From positions 5,570,466 through 5,634,465 of the forward strand of contig JADCRB010000043.1 in NCBI GenBank assembly GCA_021464245.1: a stretch of 64,000 bases of DNA, read 5' to 3'. The notes beneath the pieces are model-generated. The model searched no databases, was not told the origin of the DNA, and was given only the letters and a program-made list of their open reading frames with translations. Position numbers and translations under genes: made by a program. Shown here piece by piece: positions 44,807 through 56,592 of the stretch; the stretch's first letter is position 1; each line of letters opens with the position of its first letter. This DNA is from Carallia brachiata (taxonomy: Eukaryota > Streptophyta > Magnoliopsida > Malpighiales > Rhizophoraceae).

Positions 44807-45682
44807 CTGAGATGCTAGCCGTACTAGCTGGAGGATTCGCCACTGAATTTGTCTGTACGGGCGACGGCGGCGGCGTTGACACCACTGGCGCCGGCGGTGG
44901 AGCCACCGATGATTGGAGCGACGGCACAGCTGCCGGATCATAAAACATTTCCTTCTCATACCTGAATTGACAACTGGGGGAATATACTCTTCCTCCTATC
45001 CTTCCCGTGCAACATTGTTGAAGCAATTGCAGGGAATTGTTCAAGCACTTTAAGCATTCCAGCTTTGACAATCAGGAGTGCATTGAACCAATGCATATAT
45101 GGTATCTTCACTCGTCGTTGTGCTGTTTCCGACCGCGAATTTAAAACGAGAATCGCCGGAGGAGGCAATGTTCGTCAGGTTAGTTAGTAATGCACTCAGT
45201 GCCGGACTGAACTTGTCGGGGTTGGAGACATTGTTTTGGTTGTACATCAAAAAATAAGGTCCGGACTCCATGTTGGCAAATATGTATCTGTCCGAGTACC
45301 TTACCATGCAATCATCATACCAAATGACAGCCTCTTTCTGGTTAGGACATCGCTGTCTGAGCACTTGCTGAGCATTTTGGATACAACTACGGCAAGCAAC
45401 AGGCAGTGTATCTCCGCGGCAAAGCGCGATCGCGTTGACTTGATCTTTGTTTTCGCCGAATGAGCTGTTGTAGAAGCCGTAGTTGATGTCAGAATTGGAG
45501 GTGAGTGAGGTAAGGAGTTGGTCAAGGTTTGTTTTGTAGGTACTATTGGTGGTGAAATTGCCTGTTTCTGAACAAACTTTATATAAGGGATTTTGCGAGG
45601 GATCTTGCTGTGCAATGTTGAGATAGAATTGAAGGAGAATGGGAGAGATGAAGAGAAGCAATCTTGAAGAACACACAGCCAT
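44807..45682 (-). pseudogene. Second kinase-less DUF26 gene, one-base frameshift
   Basis: A close paralogue of 19065-19949: signal peptide (LLLFISPILLQFYLNIA), first DUF26 with CRGDTLPVACRSC, second with CTPD then LECLKC, and a Pro/Ser tail, ending at the same donor CTCAG|GTAAAC. In the second Cys motif the plus strand reads TTTGACAATC where gene 1 has TTTGACAAATC (about 45064-45073). The loss of one A ends the frame after CTPDCQSWNA. Past the lesion the original frame is open to the donor and on to 44760, so this is the only disabling change I see in the ectodomain. It is a recent pseudogene or a sequencing error in a homopolymer. The TATA box is retained at 45739-45746. Confidence 0.8.
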
Positions 45683-45738
45683 TTTTTGCCCTCTTGGAAT
45701 TGGGAGTCAAATTCTGCTTTTTATGAACTGATAGTGCC

Positions 45739-45746
45739 CTTTTATA
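45739..45746 (-). promoter_or_regulatory. TATA box of DUF26 gene 2
   Basis: TATAAAAG on the minus strand, orthologous in position to 20010-20017 of DUF26 gene 1. Confidence 0.55.
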
Positions 45747-45759
45747 TTGCAAATCAGTG

Positions 45760-48241
45760 GGTGAAAAACTAAAGGGTACCGGTCCGAACGGAGAGAAATT
45801 ATCCATAATATAACAATTTTAATTTTAAATGATAATATTATAATTTTTATAATAAAAATTTATTATTTTATTTTTTTATTATAAAAAATATAAATATTAT
45901 TATTTAAAAATACAGACTAATCATTAGAAAAGAGCAAGTCTTCCCTATTATTTATTTATTTATTTATTTTTTCAACGTGGGATTTAGGTCATCTAGTGAG
46001 AATAGATTTCTGAAAACGTTAAATTGTCGGCAATGCCCGGCTGACAAGTTAAAATGTTTGGTTGATTAGAAGGCCAGAGGAGCCCCACTAAGACTATATG
46101 ACAGCATTGACTTGGTCTAGACTTTAGCCCATTAATTGGGGTGGTGCCCAGTGTGCAAGCTCGGAATGGTCCTAACACTACGGAGCAAACAGCATACTCC
46201 TGAAAACGAAGTCTCCTATTTTTCAGTAGCAGGCATTTAGACTGTGATATACAAAATTGAGAAGTTTTATTCACTTTTGTAAACCTTATATTCCTTTTGA
46301 AGATTGGTATCAAAATTTCGGAAATAAAAATCTTTTTTAATAACTGAGTATCCTTAGAAGCAGAATAAGTCTTTTTTGCTGCATAGTCTTAGATATTTCA
46401 ACTTATTGTCCTCGTAATAGTGTTGATATCCCTTTTCTTTTGTTTTTGCCCACCTTAGCAATGCATACGGTTGCCGGCGTTAAATATATTTTAACCAAAT
46501 ATGTCAAAAACACAGACAACTTGCTTGAAAACGGAGGGATATTTTTGCTATGAAGGTAGAAACCGCTACGTAACATACATGGCATGGGATCGCTAGGAAA
46601 ATTCTTTGAATCTGGACCACATTATACGACTAGTCAATTTCACATCTGCAATTACGAATCATAAGGGCAAGGCATCCGGCTATAAATACGCTCGAATCAG
46701 ATTAAAAAATGGCTTGTTACATAGATTTAAATTGTCTTTACGCAGCATAGACGCAAGTGAGTTGACACTATAACGAGCAGTTATTATACATTTTTAGCAC
46801 TTATTTTATATAGTTCTGATCATGCTTTAAGAAGGCACAAGTTTCTAGACTTTAGGCTTTGATCTGGTAAAATATCATCTAATAAAAAGGGATAAGTGGT
46901 ACATTTATCAATTTGATTTTACTTATATATATATACATATTCTATTGACTCACCGAAGGATTAAAATTTAAAATTTTGAAGATATAAGTTAAATTTTTAA
47001 CCACTATCCCTAAGATTATTATTATTATTTTCTTTTTTTTTTTGGTCTTCATTATTATTATTTTCTTTGTTGGATGGTTCGCTGTGTTTTGGAAGAGAAA
47101 TATCACTTTGGGCTAGATATATGCTTATGTAGACTGGGCCAATCCGAACGTAGGCTGAATTCTTTTTCTAGGCATAAGACAGCTTGGTAACATTGGGGTT
47201 AATGTAACTTTTTACGTCAGGCCAATTTTATTTATTTATTTTTTTAAAAAAGAAAAACAGTAGATTTATATATCCCTATTTCTTTCTTATTCATAATAAT
47301 GGTGTTTTGTTTCTCACGACCTTTATGTCTTTTATTTTATCTTCTTTCAATGAATGTTCTCTTTTACCTTTATGTTTGTTTATCTTTTATTTCTTTCTAA
47401 CAGTGAGATGGCTTTCTTCATTTTTTATTTTTATTTTTTAAGCACAGAAGGGTAACCTCTTAAATTTATGCTCATTCTTATTTATTTAATTTCAATCTAC
47501 TTAATTATTTTGTATGGATTTAAAATTTCATATTTGTCTTTATGTTATCACACGAAATAATAATCTGAATGGTAGTCCAACGTGTTTTTCTATGAATTAA
47601 CCTGGATTCGAGTTTCTTTATTAACGCCTTTCCCCTTTAAAACTAGGGATTTCTGTTGAGAGCACAATAATAAGTTTTATATTTGTTAATACGGAAGTTG
47701 AGTATGAGAAATATTTATTTTGACTGATCAATATTCGATAGTAAATTTACCCTTACGAGAAGGGTTAAATGAGATATTTAAATAGGATTACTTTAACCTT
47801 GGTCCGCAAAGACTACATACCCAACAACAATTTTTTCTTTGTTTAAAAAAAGAATATTTGTGTTTATGTTAGGCCAATTAGGTCCAATGCCTATCTGTAA
47901 ATACACAATCATGAACCTCCTAGTTCAGGCTTAGCACAAGATAATTAGTCCAAGCTTAGCTCCAATCCGTACAAACGGCTTGGTCTTAAAATCACGTCGG
48001 ATGGATTTCCATTAGAACCCATGGCAATTTTTCTTTTTTTTAACCTTTAGAGATTAAAATTTAAATCTCAGATCTAAATTAAGATTTCAATAATTTTATC
48101 ACTAAATTTTGTAAGTTTTAATTAATAATATTTTTTTTTAATTTTTTTTTTCCAATACGTAATGCCTTAGCATTACAACACTACTAAATGAAAAGAGGTC
48201 GAGAAAAAAAAAGTTTTTTAGAGAAAAGTTCGTACCGATGT
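45760..48241. repeat. Segmental repeat B, copy 2 (left part)
   Basis: Non-coding. It parallels 20080-22910 of copy 1 without the hAT element at 20636, up to the LINE insertion. Shared landmarks are CATTGACTTGGTCTAGACTTTAG, TATTTTTGCTATGAAGGTAG (the empty hAT site) and GTGTTTTGTTTCTC. No gene or RNA is seen. Confidence 0.65.
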
Positions 48242-48255
48242 TTTGAGAGTTAATC

Positions 48256-49648
48256 TTTTGGTCAGAAGGGAGAGGCTCTAAGCCTCAAAAATAGAAAATA
48301 CTAAACAGGGATCATATGGGGCCAAAACACCCCAACTAAATCTTGCCAAAGCATTGGTGAACCTCCGCTGGTGGGTCTTGAAGGATATGCACACCCGGCT
48401 GAAGAGAAAAAGCAAGGTTGGCCAAACCATCAGCAACTCTATTTCCCTCTCTAAATACATGTGAAACATGCACTGTCCAGTCTTTCATCAGGAATTCGCG
48501 GCAGCATTGGATCAAATTGTAATGAGGGTGAGTTACAGGAACTCCACTGCTAATGCATATCACAGCAAGCTTTGAATCAACCTCCACCAGAACCCGCCTG
48601 TACGCCTGGTTCCATGCAATTTGAAGACCAGTAAACACACCCCAAAGTTCTGCTGCAAGGGCCGAGCAAGCCCCTATATTCTTGGCAAACCCGACTAGCC
48701 ACCTGCCATGAAGGTCCCGGAACACCCCTCCTGCACATGCTAGCCCAGGATTACCCCGAGACGCTCCGTCAGTATTTAACTTAACCCAATTACCATCAGG
48801 CGGCTTCCATCCAATGAACTCCAAAGTTCGAGAACCAAGTATTGGGCCTGCTTCATCTGCAGGTTCAGTTTCACTGTAAGCATGATATTGTTTTAAAATG
48901 AAGACTCTTGAGTAAGAATCTAGCTTTTTCGTGTGAAGCTTTGCTGATTTCTCCACTTCTAAATCTCCCAACATGTGACAGCAAATAATATGGACCACTT
49001 ATCAATAGACGGGAAACCATTTTGTCCATATAGATTAAAGATTAGCCAATCGTGCAAATTAAGATGAAAGAACAAAGTCCTCTTAGAAGAATCCACAATA
49101 GAGGCCCATAGTTTCGCAGCCTTTTGGCAATCCCGTAGAAGGTGCAACAGGGATTCATCAAAATTGGAACACAATGAGCAAGTTGGCAATTGGACAAACC
49201 CCCTCCTAGCTCGTTCCGCATTGGTCATAATCCGACCATGAACAACTTGCCACAAAAAGCACTTTATGCGCTCTGGTATTTTCAGCTTCCAAATTGCATT
49301 GTACTTAGAATTCCAGCTTGTGTCAGCTATGATTGGGACAAGTGATGCATAGGCGGCCTTTGTTGAAAAGTCCCATTCTGTGATGCCCGCCAACACAGCC
49401 TATCTGGGTTGTTCTCCGCTGACCATACAACCTGAGCCGCTAACATGTTCAGGATGCCCTCTGGCAAGCGCGGCCGAATATAGTTCCAATTCCAGCCATC
49501 TTCTTCCCTCCAAAAATTGGATATTGAAGCATTTAGCTCATCAACCTCCAGCGGAATCAGGGCATGGTGACTTAAAAGGCTCTTTAGTTAGCCAAGAATC
49601 TTCCCAAAAACGGATAGTCCGACCATCGCCAAGCCTCCAGCTGCACTC
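48256..49648 (-). mobile_element. 5'-truncated LINE insertion with 14-bp target duplication
   Basis: The insert is flanked by perfect TTTGAGAGTTAATC repeats (48242-48255 and 49649-49662). Paralogues at 22910 and 54970 have a single TTTGAGAATTAATC or TTCTGAGAATTAATC at this site. On the minus strand it ends in a short A run and contains only the C-terminal part of ORF2, as expected of target-primed reverse transcription that stopped early. Confidence 0.9.
48336..49396 (-). pseudogene. LINE ORF2 C-terminus: zf-RVT and RNase H
   Basis: 49396-48959 encodes the zf-RVT region (WKLKIPERIKCFLWQVVHGR, PTCSLCSNFDESLLHLLRDC, FAVTCWEI). A shift near 48970-48998 moves to the frame 48998-48336, which holds an RNase H domain with NTDGASRGNPG, AAELWGVFTGL, VEVDSKLAV and REGNRVADGLANLA, keeping the D, E, D, D residues. 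The reverse transcriptase and endonuclease parts are absent. Confidence 0.85.
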
Positions 49649-49662
49649 TTTGAGAGTTAATC

Positions 49663-51640
49663 TGATTTAATCTAAAATGTACACTTCAATTCAACGTTTT
49701 TTTTTTTTTTTTTTCTGATTCAGTTCAACGTTTCACTGGGTAAATTTTGATCCATCGAATAAGCCTATGAAAACAATAATCCTATGAATTAAAATCTCCA
49801 AAAAAAAAAAATAAAGGAAATATTAGATAATATAGGAAATGAGAATCGAGCACCTTCCACTCCTTGGTCCTCCATTATTTTAGTCGAATAACTAATTCAA
49901 AAGTGAAAAGGAAAAATTATATATATATAGTTATGTACAATTGTGAAAGTGATTTACAACTTTTTCTCAACACTATAAAATTTATTCTTTTATAAATTTG
50001 GAATAAAGGTTCAGTCCACTGTGTGAACAGTTGAATACTCTTTGAAAGGAGTTTAAAGTGTCACATTTATTTTGTTAAAAAAATAGTAATTTACTACTAT
50101 TATGCTAATTTAATGTTTGATGCCACAAGTTTTAAAGTACCAAAAATTCAGATAAACTATTATAATTTTCAATTATATGCTAATGTTATAAAATTGATGA
50201 GTTCCCATTTTTTTAAGAATTAGATTGAAATATTTTATGGCATAAAAGTGATTGTGCCACGTGAAAGAACTAATTTCAATAATTTATTGAAGAATCAAAC
50301 TGTTGATGGCTATTTCAAAATTCTAAAACTTATAACTAAATTTACATAAAAGTGAAATCAATCAAATTTTTATTAACAATTACAGGTTAATTTGATCAGT
50401 GTGACTATTTAAATTATATCTATGTTAAAAAAATAAAGTTTTTCATTTTTAATAAACTATTAGAGAAAACTTATGTTTAGTATAAATTAATTAAAATTTT
50501 ACGTACAGTGACATGGTTGTACTTTTTCAAGTGATTCAAGTCTATCAAAAAAAAAAAATAAAATTGAGTTTTACTATTATTTTTTGTTATTAACAGGTTT
50601 CAGTATTGTTAGTTAGTCGGTTCCAATTTTGCAATTTTTTAATTTTCAAATAACATACTAATTATTAATTAATACGATTTGTTTAAATTACAAATTATAG
50701 ATAGGTCTGTACAAGCGTGAGTCCCACCAGCACGCCCAAGCAAACGCAACCCAACGGGAAGGCCGACTGTCATAAAATGAAAATCACCTGTCTGTCGTTT
50801 TTGACTTTTCTCCATTCTCCATCAGCGAAAGATCTAAGTTGTTGCCCCAGGACCTATCAGGAGAAGATGCGGTGCGCCTGATAAATGAGGTTTTTCGGTG
50901 GGAAAACATTACACTTCTAAAATTTTTTGTGCCTGTTTTTTTTATTAGAATGTAATTAGTTTTTAATTTTTTGTAATTACGTGATATTTTTTCTAATAAA
51001 TAACAAAGCATCTTTTTTTTTTTTCAAAAAAATATCATTATAGTTATAAAAAAATAAAAAAAATTTTACATTCTAACAAAAACTCCAAAAAAAAATAAAA
51101 ATAAAAGTATAACGGGAATCTTCCTAGCGAGCCGACGGGCAAATCAACGGTGGAATTGAATCATACATAGGACACATTTGGTCACTTTCCGACTTTTCCA
51201 CTTACGTTCTGTCGTCCATCCTCATTAATTGCCTCCCTCCCGTTGCTTCTCATTTCAATTTTCCACCCCTCGCTTTTGAATGATGTATATAATACGCAAC
51301 CCTACCAAGCTCTTTCCTTGCAATTATTAGATCTGCAACAATGACTATTCTCTTCTTGTGTTTGTGGGTTCCTTGACTTTGTCTTGACCCAAAGAGTCTT
51401 TTGTTGCACTTATCATTTAAAGATTATTTCATTAAAAAAAAAAAGAATTTCATATAAGGAGTTTTAAAAAATTTTAAAATAATATGAATCTTAATCTCTT
51501 ATTCGAAAGTCACTGAGTTATTTTAATCATTTAAAATTTTGTTGAGCTGTGAAATATAAAAAAATATATGTTATATATAATATAAAAATATATAATGAGT
51601 AAAATATAAATATTTAGTGAGGATTATCGCATACTCTTAA
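49663..51640. repeat. Segmental repeat B, copy 2 (right part)
   Basis: It continues copy 1 from about 22925 to 25290, including CCACGTGAAAGAACTAATTT (G-box at 50258-50263), CAACCCAACGGGAAGGCCGA and GACTATTCTCTTCTTGTGTT. Similarity to copy 1 ends near 51640. No gene is found. Confidence 0.65.
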
Positions 51641-52179
51641 AACAAGGGACAAAATTATGGTACAGAAATAAAAAATTTTACACTCGTACTTACTCAATTA
51701 TGACTATTAGATTTGATGTATATTTTATTGACCATTGGATTACAACTTTTTTGTTTAACCTGTTACCTATAAAACTGGTAACTTAAATTTTTTTTTTTCT
51801 AAATCCTTCTCTTGTATGTTTCTTTGTATCCCTCTCTATCTCAGTATCCTAATCTGACTCTGTTTCTCTCCGTCTCTCTGTTTGTCTTGCCCTCTCTTCA
51901 GCTTACGCATGAACAAGTACACGAAGAATTCTTGTAATTGTGCATTTCTTTTTTTAATTTTTCATTCTTCAAGCCGAGCGTGCCAACAGTAGCTTGCTAA
52001 GGTAACAATTCAGAATTTTTGCCAAAGAAAAAAAAAAGTACCACGAAAATTAAGTGATGTGTGAATGGTGTCCTACCAAGGTTTTTCAAGAAAGAGCATG
52101 GACTTACATTGGAACGCATGGAGCATAACTTTTGATGCCTAAAGTCTCAATTTATTTGGAATTTTATGATATTATTATT
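51641..52179. other. AT-rich DNA, no gene seen
   Basis: This stretch has no counterpart elsewhere in the window that I can find. It includes a CT-rich run (about 51800-51900) and no motif that I can name. Confidence 0.5.
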
Positions 52180-53185
52180 AAAAAGTGAGATTCTAATTTA
52201 AAAAAATGAAATCTCAAATTTAGAAAAAGTAAGACCCTTTTATAAAAAAGTAAGACTTTAATTCAAAAAAGTGAGATCGTACTCCTATGCATCTAAATTG
52301 AAACTCAAGCTTAAAGAATGATAATTCTTTGTTTGAAAAAAGGAATCCACACAAAGGAGTTTAAAAAAAATGCTATTGGAGGTTAGAAAAATCAGGTTTA
52401 TACAAAGTGAGACCCTAATACAAATAAATGAGACTCCACTCCTATGCTTCTAAATTGAAACTCGACCTTAAGAGATGATAGTCCTTTGCTTGAAAAAAAG
52501 AATCTACACAAACGAGTTTAAAAAAATGCTAATGGAGATGGAAAAAGAAAATAGATTCAGAAAAAAATGAGACCATTATATAAAAAAGTGAGACCCCTCT
52601 TCCATGTACCTAAATTGAAACTTGAGTATAAGGAATGATGGTTCCTTTCTTGAATGAGAGATTTTATACACACGAGTTTAAAAAATATTATCGAAGCTCA
52701 AAACAAATTAGATTTAGAAAAGTGAGACCCCACTCCCATATATCTAAATTGAAATTCGAGCTTGAGGAATGATAATTCTTTGCTTGAAAAAAAAGAATTT
52801 ACACAAATGAGTTTTAAAAAAAAGTTACTGCAGGTAAAAAAAATGAGATTTGAAAAAAATGAGATCCTAGTATAAAAAAATGAGACCCTAATATAAAAAA
52901 GTGAAACTCTACTCTCACGCAAGTTAAATTGAAACTCGAGCTTAAGAAATTATAATTCTTTGCTTAAATGAGAGATTCTATACATACCTACTTAAAAAAG
53001 GTTGTTGGAGCTCAAAACAAATCAGATTTAGAAAAGGTTAGACCCAGTATAAAAAAATGAGACTCTACTCCTATGGGTCTAAATAAATTGAAACTCAAGT
53101 TTGAGAAATGATAGTTTTTAGCTTGAAAAAAATAAACTACACGAACGAGTTTAAAAAAAATACTACCAAAGTTAAAAAAAAAAAT
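52180..53185. repeat. Minisatellite, about 157-bp unit, six to seven copies
   Basis: Each unit contains CTAAATTGAAACTCGAGCTTAAG, then AATGATAATTCTTTGCTTGAA, then ACACAAACGAGTTTAAAAAA, and a block of GTGAGACCC/AATGAGACT words. The AATGATAATTCTTTG landmark recurs at about 52316, 52473, 52632, 52766, 52947 and 53104, a spacing of 134-181 bp. Copies have diverged considerably. No coding role is apparent. Confidence 0.8.
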
Positions 53186-56025
53186 CATGTATCCCTATTT
53201 CTTTCTTATTCATACCAATGGTGTTTTGTTTCTCATGACCTTTATGTCTTTTATATTATCTTCTTTCAATGAATTGTCTCTTTTACCTTTATGTTTATTT
53301 ATCTTTTATTTCTTTTTAAGGTTAATATAAAAAAATATCACTATTTTTACGTTTTTTAACAAATCAAGTACAACTTTTAAAAATTAACAAATTTAACACA
53401 GTTTAATTATTTTCTATCAAATCTAGTACAACTTTTAAAAACTAATAAATCTAACATAATTTAATTATTTTCTAACAAATCTAACACACTGTCAGTTAAA
53501 AATAACTGAATCCCCTATTATGCATATATGCACAACATTTAGGGTTTCAAACTGTGTTAGATTTAAACGTAGACGTGTTATATCTATATACCAAGAGATT
53601 CAGTTACTTTTAACTAGTTATTTTTAACTAATAGCGTGTTAAATTTGTTAGAATATAATTGAACTGTACTAGATTTGTTAGTTGATAAAAGTTGTGCTAG
53701 ATTTGTTAGAAAATAATTAAACTGTATTAGATTTATTAGTTTTTAAAAATTATGTTAAATTTGTTAAGAAATGTAAAGGTAGTAATTTTTTTTTTAAATT
53801 AACCATTCTTTTTAATGGTGAGATGTTCATCTTTCTTCATTTCTTTTTTTTTTTTAATTTTTTAAGCATAGTGGTATAACCTCTTAAATTTATGCTTATT
53901 CTTATTTATTTAGTTCCAATCCACTTAATTATTTTGTTTGGATTTAAAATTTCATAATTGTCTTTATGTTATCAGGCCAAATGATAATTTAGATGGTGAT
54001 CTAATGTATTTTTTCCTGCATTCACTTGGGTTTGAGTCTTTTTATTGATACCTGTCCCATTGAAACTAGAGATTTATATTGAGCGTACGATAATAAGTTC
54101 CAAACTTATTAATACCGAAATCAGATGTGAGAAATAACTATTTGTTCAATAATAGGTTTACCCCTATAAAAATAGTTAAATAAAATATTCAAATAGAATT
54201 ACTTCAACCTTGACCTACAACAACTACGACCAACGCAACAACAAACAATTTTTTTCTTTGTATCTCTGTTCATGTTAGGCCAATTCGGTATAATACGTAC
54301 CTTTTCATAAATATACAATCATAAATCTTCTGGCTCAGCTTAGTACAATAAAATTAATCACTTAAAGTGATAATTTAATGATAAGTTAATATTTTTTCTT
54401 TAGTATTGATTTGAGTTTGAGTCTTATTATCAGTGCTTTTCCCCCAAAATAGGTAAGACTGTATAGTACAGTATTTGGTTCAAAACTTATTAATATTAAA
54501 GCCGCAATTGAGAAAGACCCATGTAACCCCATTAGTACTTGAGTAGTGAATTCTCCCTTTAGATAATGTTGAATAAGGACGTAACGAGTGACCCCGACCT
54601 CGAGCCACATATGCGATGACATACATACCGATAATGTATGTTTTTTTTACTGTTAAAAAAAAAAAGTCCAAACTTAGCTCCAATTCGTACAAACTGCCTG
54701 GCCTTAAAACCACGTCAGATGGATTTCCAAAAAAACCCATGGAAATTTTTTTTTTTAATTTCTAGAGATTAGAATTTAAATTTTAAATCTAAATTAAGAT
54801 TTCGAGTAATTTTATTACTAAATTTTGTAAATTTTAATTAGTAATAATTTTTTAAAAATTTCTTTTCTAACTACTCATGCCTAATGCCTCAGCATTACAA
54901 GAGCACTAAATGAAAAGAGGTCGGAAAAACAAATAACAATTTTTTAGAGAAAAGTTCGTATCAATGTTCTGAGAATTAATCTGATTTAATCTTAAATGTA
55001 CACTTCAACTCAACGTTTCACTAACTGAATTTTGATCCATCGAATAGGCGTAGGAATACAATGATCCTATGAACTAAAATAAATAGCTCCTAAATATTAG
55101 CTAATTCAGGACAAAAGAACCGTGCACCTCTCACTCGTGGGTCCTCCATTACTTTAGTCCAATAACCAATTCAAAAGTTGTGGGAAAGATTAACATTTTT
55201 TTTTTTTGAATACTGTGAAATTTGTTCCTTCATAAATTTAGAGTAAAGATTCAGTCTACAGTATGATCAATGGAATATTTCTAGATGGGATTATAGAGTG
55301 TCACTATTTTTCTGTTAAAAGTTTAGTAATTTAATACAATTATTCTAATTTAATGTTTGATGTAACGAGTTTTATAGTACTAAAATTTAGATAAACTATT
55401 ATACTTTTGAATTATATACTAATGTTATAAAATTGATGAGTTCTCATTTTTTAAAGAATTCGATTGAAATATTTTATGGCGTGAAAGTGATTGTACCACG
55501 TCCAAGAACTAATTTGAATTATTTATTGAAGAATCAAACTATTGATGGCTATTTCAAAATTTTAAAACTATAACTAAACTAACATAAGAATAAAATCAGT
55601 CAAAACTTTATTAACAATTACAAATTAGTTTGATCAATTTAACTATTTAAACTATATTTATGTTAAAAAATAAAATTTTCTATTTTGAATAAACTATTAG
55701 AGAAAACTAACTATTTTAGTATAAATTAATTGAAATTCTACATACAGTGACATGATTGTGCTTTTGAAAATAATTTAGGTCTCTACAAAAAAAAAATAAA
55801 ATTGAGTTTTAGTATTATTTTTGTTTGATTAATGGGTTTTAGTGTTATTAGTTAGTCGGTTCAATTTTTGTAATTTTTTACTTTCCAAACTAACATTCAT
55901 GATATTAAATACGGTTTGTTTAAATTACAAACTGCCGATAGATCCGTACAAGAGTGAATCCCACCAGGCCACCACCGTGCCCAAGTGAATGAAACCCAAC
56001 GGGAGGGTCGACTCTCATAAATAAT
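53186..56025. repeat. Segmental repeat B, copy 3 (first part)
   Basis: It parallels 21910-23990 and 47265-50780 (ATCCCTATTTCTTTCTTATTC, TTAATGTTTGATGTAACGAG, AACCCAACGGGAGGGTCGA) and is interrupted by the MITE at 53320. No minus-strand DUF26 gene accompanies this copy. No gene is found. Confidence 0.65.
53320..53805. mobile_element. Long-TIR MITE (Mutator-like), 486 bp
   Basis: Inverted repeats of about 220 bp leave only a small loop; each arm itself contains tandem AACAAATCTAGTACAACTTT-type units. Perfect 10-bp direct repeats TTCTTTTTAA (53310-53319 and 53806-53815) flank it. Paralogues near 22045 and 47395 have a single TTCTTTTTAA-like site. It is non-coding. Confidence 0.8.
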
Positions 56026-56232
56026 GAGTGCAATTACGTGTCCTGAGACTTTTTTCCCGAGATTTTGTGCCGAATGAAACCGCAGTTGTTATTTTTGAAA
56101 CTGCGTTTGATATTTTTGAAATGTAAAAATAACAACTGATTCAAAAATATCAGTTTTAATTTCAAAAATAACAGCTCTAGTTTCATTCAGCACATAATTC
56201 GACACAAAAATCACCGGCCCATCAACATTTAT
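56026..56232. mobile_element. Small MITE, 207 bp, 11-bp target duplication
   Basis: It is flanked by TCATAAATAAT at 56015-56025 and 56233-56243. Internally, GATTTTGTGCCGAATGAAAC pairs with the reverse complement of GTTTCATTCAGCACATAATT and its continuation, making a hairpin. The paralogue at about 50770-50785 lacks it. The duplication length suggests a Mutator-like origin, but the ends are not diagnostic. Confidence 0.65.
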
Positions 56233-56592
56233 TCATAAATAATAGTCACCTGTCAGCGTTTTTGACTTTTCTTCATTCCCCACTGAGTAAAGATTGGTAG
56301 CCAGGATCCAACACTGCAAAATGTCCATATGCTAAGGTACAAAATGTATGTTAAATGTAATTGTGTTCTTTTTCAGAAAAAAATAATTTTTTTTAATTTA
56401 AGGTATATGATGTAAGATTTATACTTTAAATTTTAGAATAATATTTATTTAATTTTACGTTCTAATTTTATAATTTCTAAAAAAAATTCAAAATAATTTA
56501 GCGCGATTGCATTTTTCCTATAATTGGTGTAATTGTCTGGACACCACCTAATAATGCAAAACCACACCCTTCTCCATGAGCGAAAGATCTAA

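Noticed and set aside
45236..45463. Plus-strand frame within DUF26 gene 2
   Set aside because: Antisense shadow of the DUF26 exon; the equivalent strand in gene 1 shows the same effect without any domain.
52180..53185. CRISPR-like array
   Set aside because: Units of about 157 bp are diverged along their length, with no short constant repeat and unique spacer alternation, and the DNA is a plant nuclear genome.
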